A stretch of 15,382 bases of DNA from JBPEXY01 sp052031065 (GTDB taxonomy: Bacteria > Pseudomonadota > Gammaproteobacteria > Immundisolibacterales > Immundisolibacteraceae): positions 1 through 15,382 of the forward strand of contig JBPEXY010000110.1 in the NCBI GenBank assembly GCA_052031065.1, in the 5' to 3' direction. A program made the translations under genes and the position numbers. The notes under the pieces are model-generated. The model did no database searches, had not been told where the DNA came from, and saw only the letters and a program-made list of their open reading frames with translations. Position 1 is the stretch's first letter. Every line of letters starts with the position of its first letter. Below are positions 7,479-15,255 of this stretch, piece by piece.

Positions 7479-8339
7479 TTAAGCAGCCTCTTTAGTTTCA
7501 TAAGCTACTGGGCTGATATAGCCCAGATACGAGTGACGTCTTTGGCGGTTATAAAACCCCTCAATGTACTCAAACAGGCTGTTTCTCGCTTCATCTTTTG
7601 AGTGATAATCGACGTGATCCACCAGTTCTGTTTTCAGCGTTCCAAAGAAGCTTTCTGCCACGGCATTATCCAGACACTCCCCTTTGCGGCTCATGCTACA
7701 GAGCAGACCATGCTGGTTCAGTAGGCGTTGGTACTCACCAGAGGCATAGGTGCTGCCCTGATCGGAGTGGACGATCACCGCGCCCACTTTGTCGCGCCGC
7801 CAGAGCGCCATGGTGAGGGCATCCTGTACCAGGCTGGAAGTATTTCTTTCACCCATCGCCCAGCCCAGCACCCGGCGGGAATAGAGATCAAGAACAACCG
7901 CCAGATAGAGCCAGCCCTGACGGGTGGGGATGAAGGTGGTGTCCGATACCCAGGCCCTGTCTGAGCGCTGCACATCAAAGTTCCGTTTCAAGCGATCTGG
8001 CGCCGGCTGCGCCGTGTTTCTCGAATCGGTAGTGATCACGAACTTCCTGGCCATCCTGGACTGGATGCCATTCTGACTCATCAATCGGGCGACACGATTA
8101 ACACTGACCCGCTCGCCCATCGCCACCAGATCCTGATGGATACGCGGGGAGCCATAGGTGGCTCTGCTGGCCCGGTGACAGGCCGCAATCTTGTGCACTA
8201 GCTGGCGGGTCTCACGCGCCCGACTGCTTTCTGGTCGACCCAGCCAGTCATAGTAGCCGCTCGGTGATACTGCTAACACCCGGCATAGCGTCGTGATCGC
8301 ATGGTTCGCACCCTGTTGCTGAATAAACGCGTACTTCAC
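7479..8339 (-). CDS. IS3-family transposase OrfB (DDE integrase core)
   Basis: The 286-residue protein is full length for OrfB. An N-terminal HTH_21-type region (YGSPRIHQDL, 62-71) precedes the rve catalytic domain. The DDE triad is Asp133 (WVSDTTFI), Asp193 (HSDQGSTY) and Glu229 (DNAVAESFFGTLK), with 35 residues between the last two, as is typical of IS3. The C-terminal YNRQRRHSYLGYISP motif is present. The start is GTG at 8339 (MKYAFIQ, the usual OrfB beginning). It lies in an AAGTGA context in which the ancestral orfA stop would overlap it. OrfB normally works as an OrfAB fusion made by -1 frameshifting; here it is in the same frame as the present orfA, behind a TAA. Confidence 0.92.
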   Translation of the reverse strand: MKYAFIQQQGANHAITTLCRVLAVSPSGYYDWLGRPESSRARETRQLVHKIAACHRASRATYGSPRIHQDLVAMGERVSVNRVARLMSQNGIQSRMARKFVITTDSRNTAQPAPDRLKRNFDVQRSDRAWVSDTTFIPTRQGWLYLAVVLDLYSRRVLGWAMGERNTSSLVQDALTMALWRRDKVGAVIVHSDQGSTYASGEYQRLLNQHGLLCSMSRKGECLDNAVAESFFGTLKTELVDHVDYHSKDEARNSLFEYIEGFYNRQRRHSYLGYISPVAYETKEAA

Positions 8340-8353
8340 TTGAGTTCTTTCGC

Positions 8354-8375
8354 ACCAACAGTAGGCGCTTTAGGC
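8354..8375 (-). other. Extra 22-bp segment between the orfA YFA codons and the orfB start
   Basis: Reading the minus strand, the codons for AAAYFA are followed by this segment and then by a stretch that reads AKELK-stop, with the stop overlapping the orfB GTG. Removing 22 bases (edges uncertain by one or two) would give the standard IS3 ending AAAYFAKELK-stop and put orfB in the -1 frame. The segment introduces the TAA that now ends orfA at 8370. Confidence 0.55.
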
Positions 8376-8687
8376 GAAGTACGCGGCGGCCTCGTTGTGC
8401 CCTGTGGGTATTTTTAGGATTTCAATCTCCTCCTTGAGCTGCTGATTCTCCTGGCGTAACGTGGTCAGCTCACTCTGCTCGGGCTTCTTTGGACGGCCCC
8501 GTTTAGCTACAAAAGCCTGGTCTCCCTTTTGTTGCAACTGTTCTCTCCATTCGTACAGCTGGTTACGACGTAACCCCAATTCTCTGGCAATGTCCGCAGC
8601 CGGTCGATCAGATGTTTCCATCATCGGTAACGCTTCGAGTTTGAACTCTATCGGATAAGTCTTGTAAGGCCGTCGTTTCCTAGTCAT
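8370..8687 (-). CDS. IS3-family transposase OrfA (HTH/leucine zipper), altered C-terminus
   Basis: The 105-residue protein opens MTRKRRPYKTYPIEFKLEAL and carries an HTH_Tnp_1 fold (about 12-50, with ADIARELGLRRNQLYEW), which binds the IS ends. A leucine-zipper stretch follows (Leu77, Leu84, Leu91) for dimerisation. The ATG at 8687 follows AAGGAG by 7 bases. Family members usually end ILKKAAAYFA plus a few residues. Here IPTGHNE (93-99) stands where one Lys would be, and the protein stops right after YFA. The A6G slippery run expected at the second Lys is therefore broken. OrfA alone usually acts as a repressor or binding partner, so OrfA without efficient OrfAB production would leave the element quiet (inference). 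Confidence 0.88.
   Translation of the reverse strand: MTRKRRPYKTYPIEFKLEALPMMETSDRPAADIARELGLRRNQLYEWREQLQQKGDQAFVAKRGRPKKPEQSELTTLRQENQQLKEEIEILKIPTGHNEAAAYFA
8393..8410 (-). other. 18-bp insertion splitting the orfA frameshift heptamer
   Basis: On the plus strand GGCGGCCT (to 8392) and TTTTTAGG (from 8411) flank this segment. Joining the flanks gives CCTAAAAAAGGCC on the minus strand, the A6G slippery run and the KKAAA codons typical of IS3 elements. The insert is a multiple of three, so the orfA frame is kept. It contains a small CCC-ACA-GGG inverted repeat. Confidence 0.6.
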
Positions 8688-8726
8688 TTGAACACTCCTT
8701 GAACAGCCTCGCGGCTGATTAAACGT

Positions 8727-8750
8727 GTCCGTTAAAATGGGGGAGGTTCA
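8727..8750 (-). repeat. Terminal inverted repeat of the IS3 element, orfA side
   Basis: Read inward on the minus strand it starts TGAACCTCCCCCA and ends AACGGAC. It pairs with 7448-7471, with the relic at 7384, and more loosely with the IS end at 15256. Confidence 0.75.
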
Positions 8751-8771
8751 GTTTGACCCCTATCGTTTCTC

Positions 8772-9292
8772 CTGAATATTAACTATCTGCCTCAGATTCC
8801 CGATGAGGATCACCGAACTTACTTGTTTGTGGCCATTGACCGGGCGTCACGCTGGGTGCATGTCGAGATTATGGGGAGTAAATCGGCGGCCGGAGCCCGG
8901 GTCTTTTTAAACCAGGTGATTAAGTAGGCGCCATTTACCATCAAAACCTTACTGACGCACAATGGCAGGGCTTTTACGGATCGGGTGGCGGCCCAGGGCG
9001 CCCGAGCACCGACCGTCGCTTGATTCCTATCCGTCGGCCCCAGACCAATGGCATGGTGGAGCGGTTTAACGGACGCATTGCTGAGGTGCTGACCACCACC
9101 CGGCTTAAAAGCGGTGAGGAGTTGGCGGAACCACTCCGACGGTTTGTTTACTTATACAACCAGCAGATCCCTCAGCAGGGATTGGGGCATTACCCACCCA
9201 TTCATGCCCTTGAACAGTGGCAAACTAGTCACCCTCATTTATTCAATAAACAAGTGAAGAATCGGCCGGGACCCGACAGCTACCCTCGTTAA
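8772..9292 (+). pseudogene. Decayed IS481-family transposase, C-terminal part
   Basis: From 8772 the frame reads LNINYLPQIPDED and YLFVAIDRASRWVHVEI, the catalytic-core start of IS481-type DDE transposases. It then hits an in-frame TAG at 8924-8926 and continues APFTIKTLLTHNGRAFTD, where the second catalytic Asp (normally LTDNG) is His. After that a deletion and frameshift occur. From about 9020 the match resumes in another frame with IPIRRPQTNGMVERFNGR (holding the catalytic Glu) and VYLYNQQIPQ, ending at a TAA at 9290-9292. The N-terminal half is absent and the remnant begins about 20 bp past the IS3 element. With a stop, a lost catalytic residue and a frameshift, it cannot make an active enzyme. 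Confidence 0.85.
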
Positions 9293-9328
9293 ATGACTTA
9301 AAACCTTCTTTTGAACCGGGTACAAACA
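8772..9328 (+). mobile_element. IS481-family element remnant with probable right end
   Basis: Past the transposase stop, CCGGGTACAAACA ends at 9328. Read inward from that end it starts TGTTTGTACCCGG, which fits the TGT...ACA termini of IS481 elements. The left end is missing, probably lost with the IS3 insertion or an adjacent deletion. The exact right boundary is inferred from motif only. Confidence 0.5.
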
Positions 9329-9482
9329 TTTAACTGAAATCCAAAGAAGATCCATCCGCCAAATGAACTCTCGTTGCAATTTAAACACCATACAGCGGTC
9401 CTATCGGCTACCAGAAAGTGATTCCCGGCAGCGATTCTCTCGTGCTACACCACACCACTCGTTCAGAGGTTTTTACGCGACT
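9329..9482. other. Leader region of the efflux operon
   Basis: The 154 bp between the IS481 remnant and the chosen adaptor start contain an open frame continuous with the adaptor (from 9363) but no family-like residues. No regulator gene, clear operator or convincing promoter was seen. The operon promoter, if intact, should lie here or inside the IS481 debris. Confidence 0.35.
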
Positions 9483-10628
9483 ATGACGTTACAAAGGCAT
9501 TACGAACGTTTGCCACAAGGCTCGAAATGGAGCGCATTTCTTTTTTTCCTCCTGTCATTGTCAGCGCCGATGCTACTGACCGCACGACCTCCTGCCGGCA
9601 ATGGCGCCTCTAGCGGACTTCCAGTGATTGTTGCGCTGGTACGACAGGTGCCAGAATTTGCCGATACCATCGAGGGGTTGGGTACCACCCGTGCTAACGA
9701 GAGTGTCGAGCTAACCACCAATGTCACCGAAACCGTCAGCACCATCAATTTTGATGATGGCCAGCAGGTTAAAAAAGGTGACCTGTTGGTGGTGCTCGAA
9801 AAAAGCGAAGAAGAAGCAGAATTAAAAGCCGCGCGAGCCGTACTTGATGAACGTCGCGCTGCGTTCGAACGAGCCAGCGGGCTGGAAAAAAAGCAGGCCA
9901 TGTCTACCGCCACGCTCAAAGAGCGTGAAGCGCTCCTCAAGCAGAGCGAAGGCATTATCGAGGCTATTCAGGCGCGTATCGCAGATCGTGTCATTAAAGC
10001 CCCGTTTGATGGAGTGCTGGGTCTTCGCAATATCAGCCCCGGCACCCTGCTCAGGCCAGGAGACCCGATTACGACTATCGACGATCTGGATCCCATTAAG
10101 GTCGACTTTCAGGTGCCGTCGGTTTTTCTTCAGGAATTACGTATCGGCCTACCGGTGCGGGGGCAGGTGCAGGCGTTCGGTAATCGGGTATTCGAAGGCA
10201 GGGTCAATATGATTTCCACGCAGGCAGACCCGGCAACTCGCACCCTGACGGTACGAGCGTTGCTAGCCAACGCCAGCGGCGAGTTGCGACCCGGCCTGCT
10301 GATGAAGATCAGTCTGTCCCATAACCTGCGCAACGCCCTGTTAATTCCTGAAGAGGCCATCATCCAGCGGGACACGCGGAAATTCGTCTTGGTGATCAAT
10401 GATTCCGGGGCCACCGTCACCGCCGAAGAGCGGCAGGTAACCAGCGGCCGCAGAATACCCGGCGAGGTCGAAATTACCGAGGGGCTCAGTCCCGGCGATC
10501 AGGTGGTGGTGCATGGACTGATGCGCGTCCGTCACGGCGATGAGGTGACCGTGAAAGCCGTACAGCAGACGGACGAACCCTTGGAAGGCATGTTAGAAGG
10601 CACCAAGCTCGGTCAGGGCCTCCGGTGA
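9483..10628 (+). CDS. RND efflux periplasmic adaptor subunit (membrane fusion protein)
   Basis: This is the adaptor bridging the inner-membrane pump and the outer-membrane channel. From the ATG at 9483 (381 residues) it has an N-terminal hydrophobic segment (about 16-34, no lipobox Cys, so an anchor or cleaved signal) and a split lipoyl/barrel-sandwich domain (about 74-106 and 172-195, with APFDGVLG at 173-180 and the SPGTLLRPGD turn). An alpha-helical hairpin rich in Glu, Lys and Ala (about 108-170), a beta-barrel (about 205-275) and a membrane-proximal domain follow. The frame is open back to an ATG at 9363, but those 40 extra residues are polar and precede the signal-like segment, so I prefer 9483. 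Its ribosome site is weak either way (AGAGG 13 bases upstream). The TGA stop overlaps the pump GTG. Confidence 0.88.
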   Translation: MTLQRHYERLPQGSKWSAFLFFLLSLSAPMLLTARPPAGNGASSGLPVIVALVRQVPEFADTIEGLGTTRANESVELTTNVTETVSTINFDDGQQVKKGDLLVVLEKSEEEAELKAARAVLDERRAAFERASGLEKKQAMSTATLKEREALLKQSEGIIEAIQARIADRVIKAPFDGVLGLRNISPGTLLRPGDPITTIDDLDPIKVDFQVPSVFLQELRIGLPVRGQVQAFGNRVFEGRVNMISTQADPATRTLTVRALLANASGELRPGLLMKISLSHNLRNALLIPEEAIIQRDTRKFVLVINDSGATVTAEERQVTSGRRIPGEVEITEGLSPGDQVVVHGLMRVRHGDEVTVKAVQQTDEPLEGMLEGTKLGQGLR

Positions 10629-13600
10629 AACTCTCCGATATTTCCATCACGCGCCCGGTTTTTGCCAGCGTGATGTCACTGCTGCTGGTGGCTTTTGGCG
10701 TTGTCTCGTTTATGCAGATGCCGTTGCGGGAGTATCCAGATATCGACCCACCGATCGTCACCATTGATACCAAATACCCCGGCGCTGCGGCCACCGTGGT
10801 GGAAACCCGCGTGACACAACCCATAGAAGATCGCATCGCCGGAGTCGAAGGAATGAATTTCATCAACTCATCCAGCACCGACGGGCGCTCCAGAATTTCC
10901 ATTGAATTTACCACCGGCCGAAATATCGACAATGCCGCCAATGATATTCGCGATCGCCTCTCCGGCGTGTTGGATAACCTGCCCGAAGAAGCCGATCCGC
11001 CAGAAGTGGAAAAGAATGACGCCAATGACGACGTGATCATCTGGATCAGTCTGACCAGCGAAAACATGAGCGTTATTGAGATAACGGATTACGCACAACG
11101 CTACCTGGTGGACCGGTTTTCTATTTTGCCGGGCGCGGCGCGGGTGAGGCTCGGCGGCGGCGTGGAGTACGCCATGCGCATCTGGCTGGATCGTAACAAA
11201 ATGGCCGCCAAGCAGGTCACCGTCGCCGATATCGAGTCGGCATTGCGGTCCGAAAACATTGAACTACCCGCCGGCAGTATCGAATCGGTGGAAAAACAGT
11301 TTACCGCACGCACCCAGCGTGCCTACCAGACGGCGGCTGACTTTAGCGCACTGGTCATCGGTCGCGGCGACAACAACGATTACCTGGTTCGGCTCGGCGA
11401 TGTTGCCCGGATCGAAAAGGGCGCGGTGGAAGACCGGACTTTTTTTCGCTCCAACGGCCAGCCCCGTGTCGGCCTGGGTTTGATCAAACAATCGACCGCG
11501 AATACCGTGGCTGTGGCTCAGGCGGCAGCCGCCGAAGCCAGGCGTATCGCGCCGACGCTACCGTCGGGCATGCAAATTACCCCTTCTTACGACACCTCAG
11601 TTTTTGTACAGGACGCCATTAATCAGGTCTACAAAACCCTGGGGATCGCTATTTCGCTGGTTGTGATGGTTATCTGGAGCTTTCTTGGCAGCGCCCGGGC
11701 AATGTTGATTCCTGCGGTCACCATTCCCGTCGCTATCATCGCCAGCTTTAGTGTGCTGCTACTGATGGGTTTCTCCATTAACCTGTTGACCTTGCTTGCC
11801 CTGGTGTTATCCATTGGGCTTATCGTCGACGATGCGATCGTCGTACTGGAAAACATCTCCCGACGCATCGAAGCAGGCGAGCCGCCCCTGACGGCGGCGT
11901 TTTACGGTACCCGACAGGTCGGCTTCGCGGTGATCGCGACATCCGTCGTACTGGTGGCCGTTTTTGTGCCCATCGTTTTTCTGTCCGGCGACCTGGGCAG
12001 GTTGTTTTCTGAATTCGCTCTCACCATGTCTGCGGCAGTGGTCTTCTCAACCCTGGTCGCACTGAGTTTATCGGCCATGCTGGCCTCGAAATTACTCGGC
12101 AAAAGCGAGAAAAATCGCACCAGTTTGAAAGTGGAGGCCTGGTTTGATCGTTTCAGAACCCAATACCTTCGTCTGTTAACAGGTGGTATCGATAAACCCT
12201 GGGTCGTCGGATTGGGCTTTTTGGGGGTGGTGCTCATGGGGCTGCTGCTGTTTAGCAATATCCCGTCAGAATATGCGCCCAAGGAAGATCGCGGCGCCTT
12301 TTTTATTATGGTCAATGGTCCAGAGGGAGCGTCATACAACTACATGAGCGAGTACATGACGCTGATCGAGAGCCGCCTGATGCCCCTGGTGGATGCCGGC
12401 GAGGCCAAAGAAATACTGGTCAGAACTCCGCGGGGGTTTGGTAGCATTTCCAGCTTCAATAATGGCTTTGTCATCGTCATGCTGGAACCCTGGAATCAAC
12501 GCCGATCCGGCTGGGCCATCATGGAAGATGTCAGAAACCGGCTCAGCGACCTGACCGGTGTAAGGGCATTTCCTGTCATGCGCCAGGGGTTTGGTGGGGG
12601 TGCGCAAAAGCCGCTGCAGTTTGTGATTGGCGGTGGCAGCTACGAAGAACTTGCAGAATGGCGGAACATCATCTTTGCCGAAATCGCCGCCAACAACCCG
12701 GGCTTTGTCGGCCTGGATCACGACTACAAGGAGACCAAGCCCCAACTGCAGATCGTCACCAACCGTGACCGAGCCGCCGATCTTGGCATCAGCACCCAGA
12801 CCATCGGCGCAACCCTGGAAACCATGCTGGGGGGGCGCCGGGTAACCACCTACATCGATGACGGCGAAGAATATGACGTTATTCTCGAAGGAGAGCGCGA
12901 TTCCCAGCGTACGCCCACCAATATCGAAAACATTTATCTGCGTTCTGCCACCAGCAGCAAGCTGATTCCGCTGTCGAACGTCGTCAGTATTGAAGAAATA
13001 GCTGACGCAAGCTCACTCAACCGCTACAACCGCGTGCGTGCCATTACTCTGGACGGCGATCTTGCCGAGGGCTTCGCCCTCAGCGAAGCGCTCGCCTACC
13101 TCGAGAACCTGGTGCGCCAAAAACTGCCAGAAACGGCAGTCATCGATTACAAGGGCCAGTCGCTGGATTTGAAAAGCAGCGGCACCTCGATGATGTTCGT
13201 CTTCCTGCTTGGCATGGTTGTGGTTTTCCTCGTGCTGGCAGCACAGTTTGAAAGCTATATTCACCCGATGGTTATCATGCTCACCGTGCCGCTGGCCATT
13301 ACCGGTGCGCTGGCCGGGCTATTTCTGGTCGGTGGAACGCTAAATATCTATACCCAGGTGGGCCTGATCATGCTGGTGGGACTGGCGGCCAAAAACGGCA
13401 TTTTAATTGTCGAGTTTGTCAATCAACTAAGGGATCAGGGCACTGGCTTTCGCGAGGCTATCCTGGAAGCCTCTGGCACGCGCTTGCGTCCTATCGTGAT
13501 GACCGGCATCACCACCGTGGCCGGCTCACTGCCGCTTATTTTTTCAAGCGGTGCCGGCGCGGAAACCCGTTTCGCCATCGGCATTGTGATGTTCTTTGGC

Positions 13601-13738
13601 GTCCTTGCCGCGACAGCCTTTACACTGGTAGTTGTACCCGTCACTTATAGTGTTCTGTGCAAACATACCGGCTCCCCGGGGGATGTCCGTCGCGCGCTTG
13701 AGGATCAACAAGCGACCAAGAGCGGGGTTGGTCGATGA
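10625..13738 (+). CDS. HAE-1-type RND multidrug efflux pump, inner-membrane permease
   Basis: This proton-driven trimeric pump is 1037 residues, standard for the AcrB/MexB class. The opening ISITRPVFASVMSLLLVAFG is TM1. TM4 has GLIVDDAIVVLENI with the paired proton-relay aspartates Asp402 and Asp403, and TM10 has GLAAKNGILIVEF with the matching Lys923. Two large periplasmic porter/docking loops lie after TM1 and TM7. All relay residues are present, so the pump should be active. The start is a GTG in a GTGA overlap with the adaptor stop, and the TGA stop sits in an ATGA overlap with the outer-membrane gene. The class exports drugs, dyes, detergents or solvents; the actual substrates are unknown. 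Confidence 0.95.
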   Translation: MKLSDISITRPVFASVMSLLLVAFGVVSFMQMPLREYPDIDPPIVTIDTKYPGAAATVVETRVTQPIEDRIAGVEGMNFINSSSTDGRSRISIEFTTGRNIDNAANDIRDRLSGVLDNLPEEADPPEVEKNDANDDVIIWISLTSENMSVIEITDYAQRYLVDRFSILPGAARVRLGGGVEYAMRIWLDRNKMAAKQVTVADIESALRSENIELPAGSIESVEKQFTARTQRAYQTAADFSALVIGRGDNNDYLVRLGDVARIEKGAVEDRTFFRSNGQPRVGLGLIKQSTANTVAVAQAAAAEARRIAPTLPSGMQITPSYDTSVFVQDAINQVYKTLGIAISLVVMVIWSFLGSARAMLIPAVTIPVAIIASFSVLLLMGFSINLLTLLALVLSIGLIVDDAIVVLENISRRIEAGEPPLTAAFYGTRQVGFAVIATSVVLVAVFVPIVFLSGDLGRLFSEFALTMSAAVVFSTLVALSLSAMLASKLLGKSEKNRTSLKVEAWFDRFRTQYLRLLTGGIDKPWVVGLGFLGVVLMGLLLFSNIPSEYAPKEDRGAFFIMVNGPEGASYNYMSEYMTLIESRLMPLVDAGEAKEILVRTPRGFGSISSFNNGFVIVMLEPWNQRRSGWAIMEDVRNRLSDLTGVRAFPVMRQGFGGGAQKPLQFVIGGGSYEELAEWRNIIFAEIAANNPGFVGLDHDYKETKPQLQIVTNRDRAADLGISTQTIGATLETMLGGRRVTTYIDDGEEYDVILEGERDSQRTPTNIENIYLRSATSSKLIPLSNVVSIEEIADASSLNRYNRVRAITLDGDLAEGFALSEALAYLENLVRQKLPETAVIDYKGQSLDLKSSGTSMMFVFLLGMVVVFLVLAAQFESYIHPMVIMLTVPLAITGALAGLFLVGGTLNIYTQVGLIMLVGLAAKNGILIVEFVNQLRDQGTGFREAILEASGTRLRPIVMTGITTVAGSLPLIFSSGAGAETRFAIGIVMFFGVLAATAFTLVVVPVTYSVLCKHTGSPGDVRRALEDQQATKSGVGR

Positions 13739-15213
13739 CGACACGACAGGATCGGCTGTTTTCCACCCATTCTGATCCATTCACACTGGCCCGATACGGG
13801 GTTCTATTTTTTGCCATCCTGGTTTCGTCGAGCTGTACTGTCGGCCCTGATTATGTGGCGCCAACGATTGATGCCGCTGACCAGTGGTCGACATCGGCCA
13901 ACGCCGTCAACCCCGATGCTCCCCCGCTCAGCGAATGGTGGACCCTGTTCAACGATCCCACGCTGGAAAACTACATTAATCAGGCCGTGGCCCACAACCG
14001 AACGCTGTCCATCGCGAAGACCAATATCCTGCGTGCCCATGCCCTGCGCAGGCAGGCGGGATCCCTGGTTTTCCCGACCATTGATGGTAGCTTGAGCCAC
14101 AGCCGCCAGGGCACGAGTGGCACTACATCGGATACGTTTTCGGCAGGCTCACGGCGCACCCTGTATAACGCTGGCATTGAAACCACCTGGGAACTGGATA
14201 TTTTTGGCGGTTTGCGGCGCCAGACCAGCGCCAGCGATGCCCGCCTGGAAAGTGCCATTGCCAATAAGGACACGGTATTGCTCGGCATTGTCACCGAGGT
14301 AGGGCGCACTTATTTCGATGTACTTGGACTGCAAAAGCGCATCGAAATCGTTGAAAAGAACATCGCTCTGCAAGCCACCACTTTCCGGCTGATCGAAGAC
14401 CTGTTCAATGCCGGCGAGGCCACCGAGTTCGACCTTTCCCGGGCGCGCGCCCAGGAACAGCTGACCCGCTCTCGCCTCCCGGATTTGAGGGCCGAAATGA
14501 AAGCCAGCGTCTTTCGATTGTCGGTGCTTCTGGGTCACCCCCCCGAATACCTGCTCGATAACTTTTCGCCTGAACAGTCTCTGCCCCTGCCGCTGCCCCC
14601 AGAGGTTGTCTCTACCGGCATACGTTCCGATGTATTGCGCAGAAGACCCGATATTCGTCTTGCCGAGCGGGATCTTGCTGCTGCTACCGAGGAGATCGGT
14701 GTGCAGGTAGCCGAGCTCTTTCCCCGGTTTTTCCTGACCGGCGAGATCGGTCGGGCTTCCAGCTCAAGCAGTAACCTGGCCGATCAACTCAGCAATACCT
14801 TTTCCTTCGGCCAGCTGATGCAGTGGCCAGTTTTTAACGGCGGTCGCCTGCGCGCACAGATCGATGTCGAAAAAGCCGACGCAGCCATCGCCGCTGATTT
14901 TTATGAGCAAACGGTATTAAACGCGCTCAGCGAGGTAGAGTCTTCACTGACCCGGTATATAGAAAAACGGGCTACGCGGGATAAATTACAACGTGCTTTT
15001 GTCAACCAGCAGCGAGCGGCAGAATTAGCCCGAGTGTTGTTCAATTCTGGCGAGACGGATTTTCTCGCGGTACTCGACGCTGAAAGGGCATTAATCGATG
15101 TGGAAGACAGTCTCGCAATCAGCGAAATCGATGTCCGACTAGATCTGGTAACACTCTATGCAGCCCTTGGCGGTGGTTGGCAGCCCTATTCATTCACAGA
15201 TGCTAAGGATTAG
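13735..15213 (+). CDS. Outer-membrane efflux lipoprotein (OprM/NodT family)
   Basis: This is the TolC-like channel that completes the tripartite pump. The 492 residues start with a positively charged region, a hydrophobic signal (YGVLFFAILVSSS) and Cys34, giving a lipoprotein of the OprM type; the mature start CTVGPDYVAPT matches the family's CxxGPxYxxP pattern. Two tandem outer-membrane efflux repeats follow, including ELDIFGGLRR, and RPDIRLAERDLAAATEEIGV with LFPRFFLTGEIG in the second half, and a QWPVFNGGRLRAQI segment near 365. The ATG start overlaps the pump stop. The gene is the last of the operon. No hairpin terminator was seen in the 42 bp before the next insertion-sequence end. Confidence 0.93.
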   Translation: MTTRQDRLFSTHSDPFTLARYGVLFFAILVSSSCTVGPDYVAPTIDAADQWSTSANAVNPDAPPLSEWWTLFNDPTLENYINQAVAHNRTLSIAKTNILRAHALRRQAGSLVFPTIDGSLSHSRQGTSGTTSDTFSAGSRRTLYNAGIETTWELDIFGGLRRQTSASDARLESAIANKDTVLLGIVTEVGRTYFDVLGLQKRIEIVEKNIALQATTFRLIEDLFNAGEATEFDLSRARAQEQLTRSRLPDLRAEMKASVFRLSVLLGHPPEYLLDNFSPEQSLPLPLPPEVVSTGIRSDVLRRRPDIRLAERDLAAATEEIGVQVAELFPRFFLTGEIGRASSSSSNLADQLSNTFSFGQLMQWPVFNGGRLRAQIDVEKADAAIAADFYEQTVLNALSEVESSLTRYIEKRATRDKLQRAFVNQQRAAELARVLFNSGETDFLAVLDAERALIDVEDSLAISEIDVRLDLVTLYAALGGGWQPYSFTDAKD

Positions 15214-15255
15214 CCCCGCATTACAGCCACAAGAATGGTGTCAGACTGAACATCC

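Larger units (their letters stand above)
7448..8750 (-). mobile_element. IS3-family insertion sequence, 1303 bp
   Basis: Two leftward genes (orfA, orfB) lie between imperfect terminal inverted repeats. The left end, read inward, starts TGAGCTTCCCCCA at 7448. The right end, read inward on the minus strand, starts TGAACCTCCCCCA at 8750. About 19 of the first 24 positions match, including CCCCCA and AACGGAC. Length and gene order fit the IS3 family (1.2-1.5 kb). I see no 3-4 bp target duplication: CGAA precedes the left end and GTTT follows the right end. This suggests later rearrangement or insertion into older IS debris. The orfA/orfB junction is abnormal, so whether the element can still move is doubtful. 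Confidence 0.85.

Noticed and set aside
8351..8400. Integron attC-like site, suggested by GCACCAAC and GTTGTGC in inverted arrangement
   Set aside because: The core sites do not fit RYYYAAC and GTTRRRY, and the middle encodes the conserved AAAYFA of OrfA. Two small insertions into a standard IS3 junction explain it better.
9363..9482. Longer adaptor protein from the ATG at 9363
   Set aside because: The extra 40 residues are polar and sit before the signal-like segment; kept only as an alternative because both ribosome sites are weak.
10486..11067. 193-residue minus-strand open frame across the adaptor/pump junction
   Set aside because: It overlaps two firmly identified genes antisense, is serine-rich and lacks any motif.
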